Source of the DNA: an uncultured Anaerolineae bacterium | Lineage (GTDB): Bacteria; Chloroflexota; Anaerolineae; JACIWP01 | Direction of reading: 5' to 3' | DNA length: 64,000 nucleotides | NCBI GenBank assembly: GCA_938049385.1 | Contig: CALIBQ010000022.1 | Span: 1-64,000, forward strand | Shown: in pieces, positions 26,517-34,380 of the stretch | Numbering within the stretch: position 1 is the stretch's first letter | Layout of the letters: every line of letters starts with the position of its first letter | Notes under the pieces: generated by a model | Database searches by the model: none | Told to the model about the DNA's origin: nothing | Seen by the model: the letters and a program-made list of their open reading frames with translations, nothing else | Made by a program: the position numbers and the translations under genes

Positions 26517-28007
26517 TTACTGCACCTCCTCTTTCGCGGCGGGTGAGGAAGCGCCGGCGCTTGGGGACAACCGGCGTTCCGCCCGCTCCAGAATTTCGTC
26601 CAGCCGGCGGCGCTGTGCGTCGGAAAGGGGTGCCGGCCGGTGGGTTTCCAAAATCTGACGGGCCTTCTGGTTGGCTCGTTCGCCGGCGGTGAGGCCGCCG
26701 GCCGCCTCCCATTCGGCATACCCCCACTTATCGAACAGGGAAGCCAGCCACCCTTCGCGGCAGTGGCGCAGGGTATGCTCTGTGGAGAGATAGTCCCCGC
26801 CCGGCCCCACCTGGTCAATCACTTCCAGCGCCAGGGCCTCCGGGGACATATCTACGCGGCGCAGGGTGTGCCGCACCATGTCAATGACCTCGTTCATGGT
26901 TACCAGCATTTCCAGCGAGCAGGTCAGCCCGCTTTCAATGTAGCCCACATCGTGCACCAGGTTGGCGCCGCTGAGGGCGGCCGCCATGATCCACAGCGCG
27001 CCCTCGGCCGCGGCCTGCTGGTCGAAGAGCTTGGCATCGGAACAGCCGGCGAAGCCCCAGGTCGGCAGGCGGTAATAGCGCCCCATCTCGGCCATCGCGC
27101 TGGTCATCAGCATGAACTCGGGCGCGGCATACATATTGACCATGGTGCGCATGTCCAGCGGGCCGGTGCCGGAGCCGAAGATGCAGGGCGCGCCCGGCCG
27201 TTCGAGCTGAGCGATGACCAGGCCGCTGAGCAGTTCGGCGTTGGTGACCACCATGGCGCCGGCCGGCGTGATAGGCGCCGCCGCCCCGGAGATACTGCCG
27301 GGCACGTAGGCCGCCGGCAGGTTACTGCGGGCGATGAACAGGAGCTTATCCACTGCCTCAAAGGAGTGCTGTAGCGGCGTGGTCGGCTCGGCATACAGGA
27401 TGAGGAAGGGCCGCCGGCGCAGATCCTCCATATCCTGGCGCATGGCCGCGGCCATCGCGACGATCAGCTCCAGGCCGGCGGCATCGTGCGCAGTGTAGAC
27501 GATGGGCTTGGTGGAATGGGTCAGCATGGCTTCGAAGCTGTGCACGTCCGAGACGGCAATAGGGACATCGGACGGCAGGGCCATGGACATAATGAAGCTG
27601 ATGTGCGGCAGGGCGTCGCAGACCCGCGCGGCGTCCGCCACATCGGCTTTGCGCGCCGGCCGGCGTTCCCCCGTGTGTACATCCCGCACGTTGGGCAGGT
27701 CGGAGCCGGTGCCGAAATAGACGTTCCTGCCCTCCAGGTACATGGCCGGCTGGCCCAATCGGTCATAAATCGTGATAGAAGGCGGCGCGGTACGCACCGC
27801 CTGCTCCACCAGGTGGGGTGGGATGCGCACCAAGTTGCCGTCGCTGATGGGACAGCCGGCCTGTTCCAGCAGGGCCAGCGCGCGTTCGTGATGCACGCGC
27901 ACGCCGGTGCGCCGCAGTACCTCCAGCGTCGCCAGGTGCAGGCGCTCTTTATCTTCTTCGTTCAGGATAGCACACTGCCAGCCCGAGATTATCGGTTCCC
28001 AGGACAT
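26517..28007 (-). CDS. MttB-superfamily methyltransferase 1 (non-pyrrolysine)
   Basis: 496 aa from ATG 28007 (GGAGGAG 11 bases upstream; the track's ATG at 28043 has none). MttB-superfamily proteins move a methyl group from a quaternary or tertiary amine to a corrinoid protein or another acceptor. Conserved pieces seen are NEEDKERLHLATLEVLRRTGVRV, GSDLPNVRDVHTGERRPAR, GCSDAKLFDQQAAAEGALWI and the end motif EHTLRHCREGW. The reading frame has no internal TAG, so it belongs to the large group lacking pyrrolysine, like glycine betaine or proline betaine demethylases. Substrate unknown. No corrinoid protein lies in the window. It sits between the SBP and permease genes, so its substrate is likely what the transporter imports. 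Confidence 0.88.
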   Translation of the reverse strand: MSWEPIISGWQCAILNEEDKERLHLATLEVLRRTGVRVHHERALALLEQAGCPISDGNLVRIPPHLVEQAVRTAPPSITIYDRLGQPAMYLEGRNVYFGTGSDLPNVRDVHTGERRPARKADVADAARVCDALPHISFIMSMALPSDVPIAVSDVHSFEAMLTHSTKPIVYTAHDAAGLELIVAMAAAMRQDMEDLRRRPFLILYAEPTTPLQHSFEAVDKLLFIARSNLPAAYVPGSISGAAAPITPAGAMVVTNAELLSGLVIAQLERPGAPCIFGSGTGPLDMRTMVNMYAAPEFMLMTSAMAEMGRYYRLPTWGFAGCSDAKLFDQQAAAEGALWIMAAALSGANLVHDVGYIESGLTCSLEMLVTMNEVIDMVRHTLRRVDMSPEALALEVIDQVGPGGDYLSTEHTLRHCREGWLASLFDKWGYAEWEAAGGLTAGERANQKARQILETHRPAPLSDAQRRRLDEILERAERRLSPSAGASSPAAKEEVQ

Positions 28008-28047
28008 CCGGTTTGATGCTCCTCCATGACTTGGCACAGACATTGCG

Positions 28048-28079
28048 CATGGGGCTCGCGAGCGTTCGCGAGCCCCATG
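28048..28079 (-). promoter_or_regulatory. Perfect 14-bp intercistronic hairpin between SBP and mttB-1
   Basis: CATGGGGCTCGCGA and TCGCGAGCCCCATG flank a 4-nt loop (GCGT). No U-run follows on the minus strand, so it is not a classic terminator. Such hairpins after a binding-protein gene often protect its mRNA or reduce downstream expression. Confidence 0.6.
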
Positions 28080-28107
28080 CGGGCACGTCGTCGCGAGCGA
28101 AACCGGA

Positions 28108-29733
28108 TTACGCCGGCTTCATGAACTCCGCCTGCGGCACGCCGTGCGGCGTCACCGCCGGCACAATCTTTGGCGAGTACACGTAGGCATACACGCCGTG
28201 GGTGATCCAAATGCTGTGGCAGGCGGCGTCGAACAGCTTTTCCATCTCGATGTAAATCTTCTCGCGCTCGGCGTCATCCATGGTCACCAGACCCTTGCGG
28301 TGCAGTTCGTCAAACTCGGGACTGCACCAGCGCTGCCAGTTCCACACGCCCACCTGCTCGCAGGTGAACCACATGGTGGCCCAGGCGGGGTCAGGCAGCA
28401 TGGAGTAGTTGCCGGAGAAGAGCTCGACCTCCTTGCCTTTCTCGCCGGCGCCGATCTGCCAGAAACTGCTGGAGTCCATTGGATTGATGGTCAGGTTGAT
28501 GCCGATTTCCTTTAGGTTCTGCTGGGCGATCTCGGCCCAGGTGCGGTACTCGGTGGTGTCCTGGATGTCAAAGCGCAGGTCGAGCGAGGTCACGCCGGCC
28601 TCGGCCAGGAGCGCCTTGGCTTTCTCCACGTCCCGCTCGTACACCGGCGCGTCCTTCCAGTGCCCCAGCAGTCCGGGCGGGATGAGGGTCTTCTCGCGCT
28701 CGGCTTGGCCCATGTAGGCCGCCTGGAGGATGGCCGGCACGTCAATGGCGTAGCGGATGGCCTGGCGCACGCGGATGTCCTGCAGTTTGGGATGCTCGAC
28801 GTTCATGCCGATCCAGCGGTAGCGCAGGGACGGGTACTTGGCGAGCTTGAGGTTGGGATGGTTCTCGAAGCGCGGGATAGAGGCGATGGAGATGCGGCTG
28901 AAGTCCACCTCGCCGGCCTCCGCCGCGATCTCGGCCGCCTTATCGTCCTCGATGGGGATGAAGTGAATCTCATCCCACGGCGGCGGGTCGCCGTGATACT
29001 CAGGGTTGCGCTTCAGGACGATCTTCTGCTTGGGCATCCACTCGGAGAAGAGGTAGGGGCCTGTGCCGACGATGTCGGTCGCGAATTTCTCGATGCCCAC
29101 TTCCTCGACGTACTTCTTGCAGACGATGGAGCCGCTGGCCACCGGCAGGGTGGTCCTCCACAGCGGGGCGAAGGGTTCCTTCAGGATGATCTTGCCCCGA
29201 TACTTGTCGATAATTTCCACGTGGTCCAGCGTGGCCCAGTCGTCGGCATAGGCGGCCTTCAGCTCGGGGTCAATGAAGCGCTCATAGGAGTACTTGACAT
29301 CCTCCGTGGTCAGCTCGCCGTACCCCCTGTGCCATTTGACCCCCTCTTTGAGCTTGAACTCGATGGTCAGGCCGTCCTCGGACTGCTTGATTTCCTCCAC
29401 CAGTTGGTTCACCAGGTCATAGGAGTTGGGGCCGTAGCGGACGAGGCCTTCCATGACGCAGTGGGCGACCACATCATCGTTTTGCGAGATGCGGAAGCAG
29501 GGGTCGAGGTTCTGGATATCGCCGTACAGGCGCACGCGCAGGATTTTGGGGCCGGCCGGCGCTGGGGTAGCCGTCGGCGGTACGGGTGTGGCCGTCGGCG
29601 CAGGCGGCTTGGTGGCCGGCGGTGCCGCGGTCGGTGCCTCCGTGGGCTTCGGTGCGCAGGCGTTCAACGCCAACAGCGCCGAACCGACGCCGGCAACTTC
29701 AAGGAAGCGCTTGCGAGTCAGTTTACGGGCCAT
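28108..29733 (-). CDS. Family 5 extracellular solute-binding lipoprotein
   Basis: 541 aa from ATG 29733 (AAGGAGGG upstream; the earlier track start overlaps mttB-2). A signal with TRKRFLEVAGVGSALLALNAC gives a lipobox (LNAC), so it is tethered to the membrane. A Thr/Pro linker follows and then the SBP_bac_5 fold: ILRVRLYGDIQNLDPCF, SEDGLTIEFKLKEGVKWHRG, DVKYSYERF and VGTGPYLFSEW. Family 5 proteins bind peptides, nickel, opines and some small cations. With two MttB genes here, a methylated amine or betaine derivative is a reasonable guess, not evidence. The KR pair resembles but does not match a twin-arginine motif. Confidence 0.93.
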   Translation of the reverse strand: MARKLTRKRFLEVAGVGSALLALNACAPKPTEAPTAAPPATKPPAPTATPVPPTATPAPAGPKILRVRLYGDIQNLDPCFRISQNDDVVAHCVMEGLVRYGPNSYDLVNQLVEEIKQSEDGLTIEFKLKEGVKWHRGYGELTTEDVKYSYERFIDPELKAAYADDWATLDHVEIIDKYRGKIILKEPFAPLWRTTLPVASGSIVCKKYVEEVGIEKFATDIVGTGPYLFSEWMPKQKIVLKRNPEYHGDPPPWDEIHFIPIEDDKAAEIAAEAGEVDFSRISIASIPRFENHPNLKLAKYPSLRYRWIGMNVEHPKLQDIRVRQAIRYAIDVPAILQAAYMGQAEREKTLIPPGLLGHWKDAPVYERDVEKAKALLAEAGVTSLDLRFDIQDTTEYRTWAEIAQQNLKEIGINLTINPMDSSSFWQIGAGEKGKEVELFSGNYSMLPDPAWATMWFTCEQVGVWNWQRWCSPEFDELHRKGLVTMDDAEREKIYIEMEKLFDAACHSIWITHGVYAYVYSPKIVPAVTPHGVPQAEFMKPA

Positions 29734-29852
29734 ACTTGTCCCTCCTTCTCCCTGAATTCGTAATGGAAATGGAAACGACACAAGACCTGCATCATGGTTT
29801 TTGTCCTCCGCATCCCCCCTTTCTGCGCCGAAAGGATCAAGGTAGGGCGAGA

Positions 29853-31295
29853 TCACTCGCCCAGGCGTTCTCGACGGGCACGCGCCAGGATGTTGTCCAG
29901 CTCGCGCAGGGCGTCCGCCGGCCAAGGCTCCACCACATAGGTCTGCAGGATTTCGCGGGCACGCGCCCGCGCCCGCGCCAGCACGCCCACGGTGGACTCA
30001 TCGCCGGCACCGGTGCGCCGTTCGCTGACCCCTGGCATCCATATTTCGCCGCGCCGCATGTGCATGACCGTATGCGGCTCGCCCAGGAACACGCCGTCGC
30101 GCGCCACCACCTCGCGGATGACGTCGAAGGCCAGCGTGTCCTGATTCACCTCACAGCCCTGCACCAGGCGCTTGAGCAAGCTGATAATCTCGTTGTCAAT
30201 GACGGCGATCTCATAGCCGCCGGCCAGCCCGCTGTCAATACCGCCGACGCCGGACATGATGTCGGCGCCGGCCAGGGCCGGCATGACGGCGTTGGCGAAG
30301 CGCTCATAGGCGAATTGGGCATCCACGCGGTCTGCGCTGGTGCACAGGCCGTAGGTGTCGCAGGTCAAGCCCAACCGATGGGCGAGCTGGACGGCGCAGG
30401 CACCGGCCAGGCCCACCTCCGGTCCGCCCCAGGAGGACACCGCCGTGCGCAGGTCAATGGGATTGATGCGTGAGCAGTAGGTCACCGGGGCGCCGGGCCG
30501 CACGGCGGCTACCAGCACGAAGCTGGCCAGCACTTCGGCATGCTGTTGGGCCAGGGCGCCGGCCAGGGTGATGGGGCCGGTGGCGCCCAGGGACGGCGCC
30601 GGCAGGGAATGGAAGGGCGCGCCGGCCTCCGCCACCGCCATGATGGCCGCTGTGACCCTTTCGGTGAAGGTCAATGGGCTGACCGGGGAGACGCTGATGG
30701 ACATGGTGGGATGCCGGCGGAAGGCTTCCTCTCCGCCGCACAGCACCTGGGCCATCTGGATCATGTACGGCACGTCGGCGGGGTTTTCCACTGCCGCGGC
30801 GGAGACAGGTTTGCGAGTGCTCTTGAGCATGGCAGAGGTGGCGGCCAGCTCCATGATCTCCGCCGGCACGTCTTGGGGGCCGAACAGGGGCGTGATAACG
30901 TCCACATGCTCCAGCGCGTCCAGCAGGCGGGTGATGTCGGCGACGTCCTGGGTGGTGGCCGGCCGGCGTTTCCCCGTCTCCAGGTCAATCACAAAAGGAG
31001 GACCGCCGCTGTTGTGGAAGCGGATAGCCCCGTCGCCAAAGCGGAAGGCCAGCTTGCCATCCGGGGTATACTCCTCCTGATGCGGGGTCACGTTCTGCAG
31101 TGCCCACTGCACCACCTGGGGCGGGATATACACGCGATGCCCCTCGACGCGACAGCCCCGGCCGTGGAGCATCTCGCGAGCGCGATCATGTTCCAGCGCG
31201 ATGCCCACTTCGTCCAGGATGCGCAGGGCCGTCTCTTCTATTTGCCGCAGTTCATCCTCGTTCAGCAACTGCAGTACCACGCGGCGGGTAGTCAT
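29853..31295 (-). CDS. MttB-superfamily methyltransferase 2 (non-pyrrolysine)
   Basis: 480 aa from ATG 31295 (GGAAAGGA nine bases upstream). Only distantly like MttB-1, but the family pattern is kept: NEDELRQIEETALRILDEVGIAL, ETGKRRPATTQDVADITRLLDAL, SADRVDAQFAYERFANAVMPALAGAD and the end motif PHTVMHMRRGEIWMPG. No in-frame TAG. It is the first gene of the operon, 119 bases upstream of the SBP, with its own promoter about 295 nt before the start. Two divergent MttB paralogs could remove successive methyl groups or act on different imported compounds. Confidence 0.85.
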   Translation of the reverse strand: MTTRRVVLQLLNEDELRQIEETALRILDEVGIALEHDRAREMLHGRGCRVEGHRVYIPPQVVQWALQNVTPHQEEYTPDGKLAFRFGDGAIRFHNSGGPPFVIDLETGKRRPATTQDVADITRLLDALEHVDVITPLFGPQDVPAEIMELAATSAMLKSTRKPVSAAAVENPADVPYMIQMAQVLCGGEEAFRRHPTMSISVSPVSPLTFTERVTAAIMAVAEAGAPFHSLPAPSLGATGPITLAGALAQQHAEVLASFVLVAAVRPGAPVTYCSRINPIDLRTAVSSWGGPEVGLAGACAVQLAHRLGLTCDTYGLCTSADRVDAQFAYERFANAVMPALAGADIMSGVGGIDSGLAGGYEIAVIDNEIISLLKRLVQGCEVNQDTLAFDVIREVVARDGVFLGEPHTVMHMRRGEIWMPGVSERRTGAGDESTVGVLARARARAREILQTYVVEPWPADALRELDNILARARRERLGE

Positions 31296-31596
31296 GCGGT
31301 CATTCCTTTCCTTTGCGTCGCAGTCGTCAGCCTTGAAAATGGGAAAAGCAAAGGGCATTCTGCGTTGAATGCACTGCGTGGATTATCCGGAGCGTTGGGG
31401 TTCGTTCGCGTGCAGATGGGACAGGGGAAAGCTCGTGATCGACGCGCTCCGGCGCGGCTGTTTCACACACCCATCATCTGGCCCAGGTGCGGCAGTGATC
31501 CTTCCTCCTCCGTGAATGGGCTGTACAGATGATTCTCAGACAGCATGACAGCAAGGGTGAATAATGCCTTGTCAGACCATGCCCACTTTTATTATA

Positions 31597-31625
31597 ATTA
31601 TATCATGTAATGGATTTTCGCGCAA
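31597..31625 (-). promoter_or_regulatory. Promoter of the mttB/ABC operon
   Basis: Minus-strand TTGCGC (31625-31620), 17-base spacer, TATAAT (31602-31597); a second TATAAT lies at 31596-31591. Start near 31590 leaves an unusually long leader of about 295 nt before mttB-2. The 437-bp space 31296-31732 holds only this promoter, the leader and the lexA promoter. Confidence 0.65.
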
Positions 31626-31655
31626 CGTCCGCCGGCAGGGGTCGAAAAAAACTAC

Positions 31656-31684
31656 TTGACTAGAACAGATGTTCATGTTATAAT
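31656..31684 (+). promoter_or_regulatory. lexA promoter with embedded SOS box
   Basis: TTGACT (31656-31661), 17-base spacer, TATAAT (31679-31684). The spacer contains GAACAGATGTTC (31663-31674), matching the Gram-positive-type LexA operator GAAC-N4-GTTC. LexA bound there would cover both promoter boxes, so autorepression is expected. Confidence 0.88.
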
Positions 31685-31732
31685 GGAATTGGGGCCGAAA
31701 GAGGGACGAAAGCGCCGGCCGAGGAGGGTACT

Positions 31733-32386
31733 ATGGCCCTGACCCAGCGTCAACAGCAAATCCTGGATTACATCCGCCGCTATCTGGCGGAGAACGAGTT
31801 TCCCCCGTCCATCCGCGAGATCATGCGCGCCCTGAACATCTCCTCCACCTCCGTGGTCAACTATAACCTAAACGTCCTGGTGGAAAAGGGCTACATTACC
31901 CGCCACCGAGAGCTGGCGCGCGGCATCCGCCTGGTGGAACTGCCGGCCGCCCCGGAAGAGGAACCGGCGGAGGCTGTCATCTCCATCCCTATCCTGGGCA
32001 CCATCGCCGCCGGTCTCCCCATCCCTGTCCCGGACACCATCAGCGTCCCCGAGGACTACATCCGCCTGACGCGCGACATCACCCAAGAGGCCGGCGACAT
32101 CTATGCCCTGCGCGTGCGCGGCGACTCCATGATTGATGCCCTCATCAACGACGGCGATATCGTCATCATGAAGCATCAGAAAGAGGCGCGCAACGGCGAG
32201 CTGGTGGCGGTATGGCTGAAGAACGAGAAAGAGACCACGCTCAAGCGCTTCTACCGCGAGGGGAACCGTGTGCGGCTCCAGCCGGCCAACCCTTTCATGG
32301 AGCCTATTTACACCAGCGCGGATAACGTCGAGATACAGGGCAAGGTCATCCTCATTATCCGCCAGCCCAGCCTCTCATCTAACTGA
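31733..32386 (+). CDS. lexA: SOS repressor LexA
   Basis: 217 aa. The N-terminal winged helix is LTQRQQQILDYIRRYLAENEFPPSIREIMRAL, with recognition helix SSTSVVNYNLNVLVEKGYI. The self-cleavage site is Ala-Gly in GTIAAGLPIP. The catalytic Ser is in RGDSMIDALINDGD, and the catalytic Lys is in VAVWLKNEKETTLKRF. RecA filaments trigger cleavage on DNA damage. The gene is monocistronic by appearance and lies divergent from the mttB operon. No other GAAC-N4-GTTC site was noticed in the window. Confidence 0.97.
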   Translation: MALTQRQQQILDYIRRYLAENEFPPSIREIMRALNISSTSVVNYNLNVLVEKGYITRHRELARGIRLVELPAAPEEEPAEAVISIPILGTIAAGLPIPVPDTISVPEDYIRLTRDITQEAGDIYALRVRGDSMIDALINDGDIVIMKHQKEARNGELVAVWLKNEKETTLKRFYREGNRVRLQPANPFMEPIYTSADNVEIQGKVILIIRQPSLSSN

Positions 32387-32433
32387 CCTCTCTCGCTGGA
32401 CACAATTTCAAAGGTAAAAAGTCGCCTATCCCC

Positions 32434-32462
32434 TTGTCTTGCCCCGGTAAAGATGGTATAAT
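32434..32462 (+). promoter_or_regulatory. Promoter ahead of the envelope gene cluster
   Basis: TTGTCT (32434-32439), 17-base spacer, TATAAT (32457-32462). The leader to the first ORF (32625) would be about 155 nt. A weaker TTGCAG-16-TATGAT lies further downstream in the same gap. Confidence 0.6.
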
Positions 32463-32624
32463 CAAGCTGTCTTACGTCAACTATCGGGCCAAAAGCGGGC
32501 ATATCGCGCAGTGTTAATGTAAAAACTCATTGTTTTGCAGTGATTTCCTGCCGCGGTATGATGCCCGAAGATCGTTTCCTGTGGTATACTTAGCGCGAGA
32601 GGCTGTGCGCCCGGGGGTGAGCGT

Positions 32625-32864
32625 ATGGATCGGCAGGCTCTGATTGCGGAAATCGCCCGCCGGCTCAAGCGCCGGCATTTGGCCGCGCCGGCGGTGCTCC
32701 TGCTGGAGTCTCACAGGCCTCTCGGGTTCGTGGTCTCCCAGGCGATGCTACTGCTGGAACCACTGGTGGAATGGTTCCTTGGGCCGACCTCCTGGCGCGA
32801 GTACGCGGCTGTCCTGGAGGACCCCCAGGGCATTGAGCGGTTGCTGGAGGAGCTGGAATCCTGA
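32625..32864 (+). CDS. 79-aa protein, first gene of the envelope cluster
   Basis: Unrecognised small protein: a basic start (MDRQALIAEIARRLKRRHL), a hydrophobic middle (APAVLLLESHRPLGFVVSQAMLLLEPLVEWFLG) and an acidic end (LEDPQGIERLLEELES). It may be peripheral to the membrane. GGGGGTGAGCGT precedes the ATG. It is 43 bases upstream of the DUF6754-like gene, same strand. Codon use and placement look genic. Confidence 0.65.
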   Translation: MDRQALIAEIARRLKRRHLAAPAVLLLESHRPLGFVVSQAMLLLEPLVEWFLGPTSWREYAAVLEDPQGIERLLEELES

Positions 32865-32907
32865 GCGGGGGGCCGGCACCCGGGGCCGGCTCAGGAGCAG
32901 ATGCGAT

Positions 32908-33699
32908 ATGGAAGCCATCCAATCGACCGTGACGGGCATCTGGGACAGCGCGGCGCCGGCCATCATGGGCGCGCTGCTTCTGCTCCTGGTGCCCACCCTG
33001 TATTTCTTCACCCTGCGGGCGCGTGCCCTCCTGCGCGCCGGCAAGCCGCTCCCCCTGCGGCGCATGCCGGCGTTTGAGCGCCTGTCCCGCGCCATGGATG
33101 CCGCCGCCGAGACCGGCCGGCCGCCCCACATCTCCTTAGGCACCGGGGCGGTCGGGGATTCCAGCACCGCCGAGAGCCTGGCCGCCCTGCACTTGCTGGC
33201 CCCGCTGTCCCAGCAGGCCGCCGCCTACGGTGTTCATCCGGTGGTGACGGTGGCGGACGCCGGCCTGATGCTGGCCGCGCAGGACCGCCTGCGGCAGGCC
33301 TTCCGCCAGCACGGTCCGGAGAGGGAGTATCGGTTCACCGATGTGCAGTTGATCGCGCCGGAGGCGACCGCCTATGCCGCCGGCGCCATGGGAATGCTGA
33401 GCCGGCAGGAGTTGAGCGGGAACGTGATGGCCGGCGCCTTCGGCGAGGAATACTTTTTGATGGCCGAGGTTGGCGCCTGGAAACAGCCCGAACAGGTCGC
33501 CGGCGCGGCCGACCCGGGAGTCCTGCCCTTCGTCCACGTCACCAGCGAAGCGCCCCTGCTGGGAGAAGAGATGTTCACCGCCGGCGCCTACCTGGGCAAA
33601 TGGGCGTCCCATATTGGGAGCCTCTTCGCCCAGGATTGGATGCGCGTCCTGTTGATCCTCATCATCCTGGCCGGCATGTTCCTGGCCTCGTGGCACTGA
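32908..33699 (+). CDS. DUF6754-like membrane protein
   Basis: 263 aa from ATG 32908 (CAGGAG upstream; the track start at 32644 lies in another gene's region). One helix near the N-terminus (about 15-35, PAIMGALLLLLVPTLYFFTL), a large soluble domain (GRPPHISLGTGAVGDSSTAESLAALHLL, VTVADAGLMLAAQDRLR, ANVMAGAFGEEYFLMAE-like segment), and a C-terminal helix (MRVLLILIILAGMFLAS). I believe this is the DUF6754 type known from Chloroflexota, function unknown. Similar Ser/Thr-Gly loops could bind a ligand. Part of the cluster 32625-42304. Confidence 0.75.
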   Translation: MEAIQSTVTGIWDSAAPAIMGALLLLLVPTLYFFTLRARALLRAGKPLPLRRMPAFERLSRAMDAAAETGRPPHISLGTGAVGDSSTAESLAALHLLAPLSQQAAAYGVHPVVTVADAGLMLAAQDRLRQAFRQHGPEREYRFTDVQLIAPEATAYAAGAMGMLSRQELSGNVMAGAFGEEYFLMAEVGAWKQPEQVAGAADPGVLPFVHVTSEAPLLGEEMFTAGAYLGKWASHIGSLFAQDWMRVLLILIILAGMFLASWH

Positions 33700-33736
33700 C
33701 CATGAAGCACATGCACCGCCAGGAAAGGAGGAAGGC

Positions 33737-34354
33737 GTGAAACGCATACTGCCCACTGTCGTGGCCATGGTCGTCGGCATCATCGTCCTGATTGATTTCT
33801 TCGTTGATGTGGGCTACATCAACCTGATGGGCCGGCTCTTTGTGGACTGGGCGGTCATCCTGACGGCGTTCGCCCTCATCCTGGGGGTCATCAACCTCTT
33901 CCTGGTGCATTTCCGCCGCATCCGCACGCGCCAGAAAGGATGGCCTTACAGTATTATCCTCATCCTGGCGCTGTGGACGGTGCTGGTGCTGGGTTTGCTG
34001 GACCCCGCCGGCCACCAGGGCCAGAGCATCCGCTGGATCTTCCAGCACATCCAGTACCCCCTGCAGGCGGCGTTCTTCGCCCTTACCGCGGTCTTCTTGT
34101 TCACTGCCATATACCGCGCCTTTCGTCTCCGCCGGGGCGAGAACGTCTGGTTCGTGCTGGCCGGCATCCTGGTCCTGTTGGGGGCCACTGCGGTGGGAGG
34201 TTGGCTGTGGGATGGCTTCGCGTCCATCCGGGAGTGGATCATGAATGTGCCGGCGCTGGCCGGCGCCCGCGGCATTCTCATCGGCGTTGCACTGGCCGCG
34301 ACCATTACCGGCCTGCGTCTGCTGTTGGGAGTGGATCGGCCCTACGCGGAGTGA
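33737..34354 (+). CDS. Six-helix membrane protein, unknown
   Basis: 205 aa starting at a GTG with AGGAGG upstream. About six membrane helices: PTVVAMVVGIIVLIDFFVDVG, LFVDWAVILTAFALILGVINLFLVHF, YSIILILALWTVLVLGLL, PLQAAFFALTAVFLFTAIY, NVWFVLAGILVLLGATAVGGWLW and a last one after a short loop. Charged residues cluster between helices two and three (RRIRTRQKG), indicating cytosolic exposure. No transporter motif. It lies 37 bases after the DUF6754-like gene and 26 before the zinc-ribbon gene. Confidence 0.75.
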   Translation: MKRILPTVVAMVVGIIVLIDFFVDVGYINLMGRLFVDWAVILTAFALILGVINLFLVHFRRIRTRQKGWPYSIILILALWTVLVLGLLDPAGHQGQSIRWIFQHIQYPLQAAFFALTAVFLFTAIYRAFRLRRGENVWFVLAGILVLLGATAVGGWLWDGFASIREWIMNVPALAGARGILIGVALAATITGLRLLLGVDRPYAE

Positions 34355-34380
34355 GGGTCCGGATATAGGAGTGGCGCCAG

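Noticed and set aside
26517-31295. Pyrrolysine in the MttB proteins
   Set aside because: Both reading frames run uninterrupted with no internal TAG and align to the family over their full length, so they belong to the non-Pyl group.
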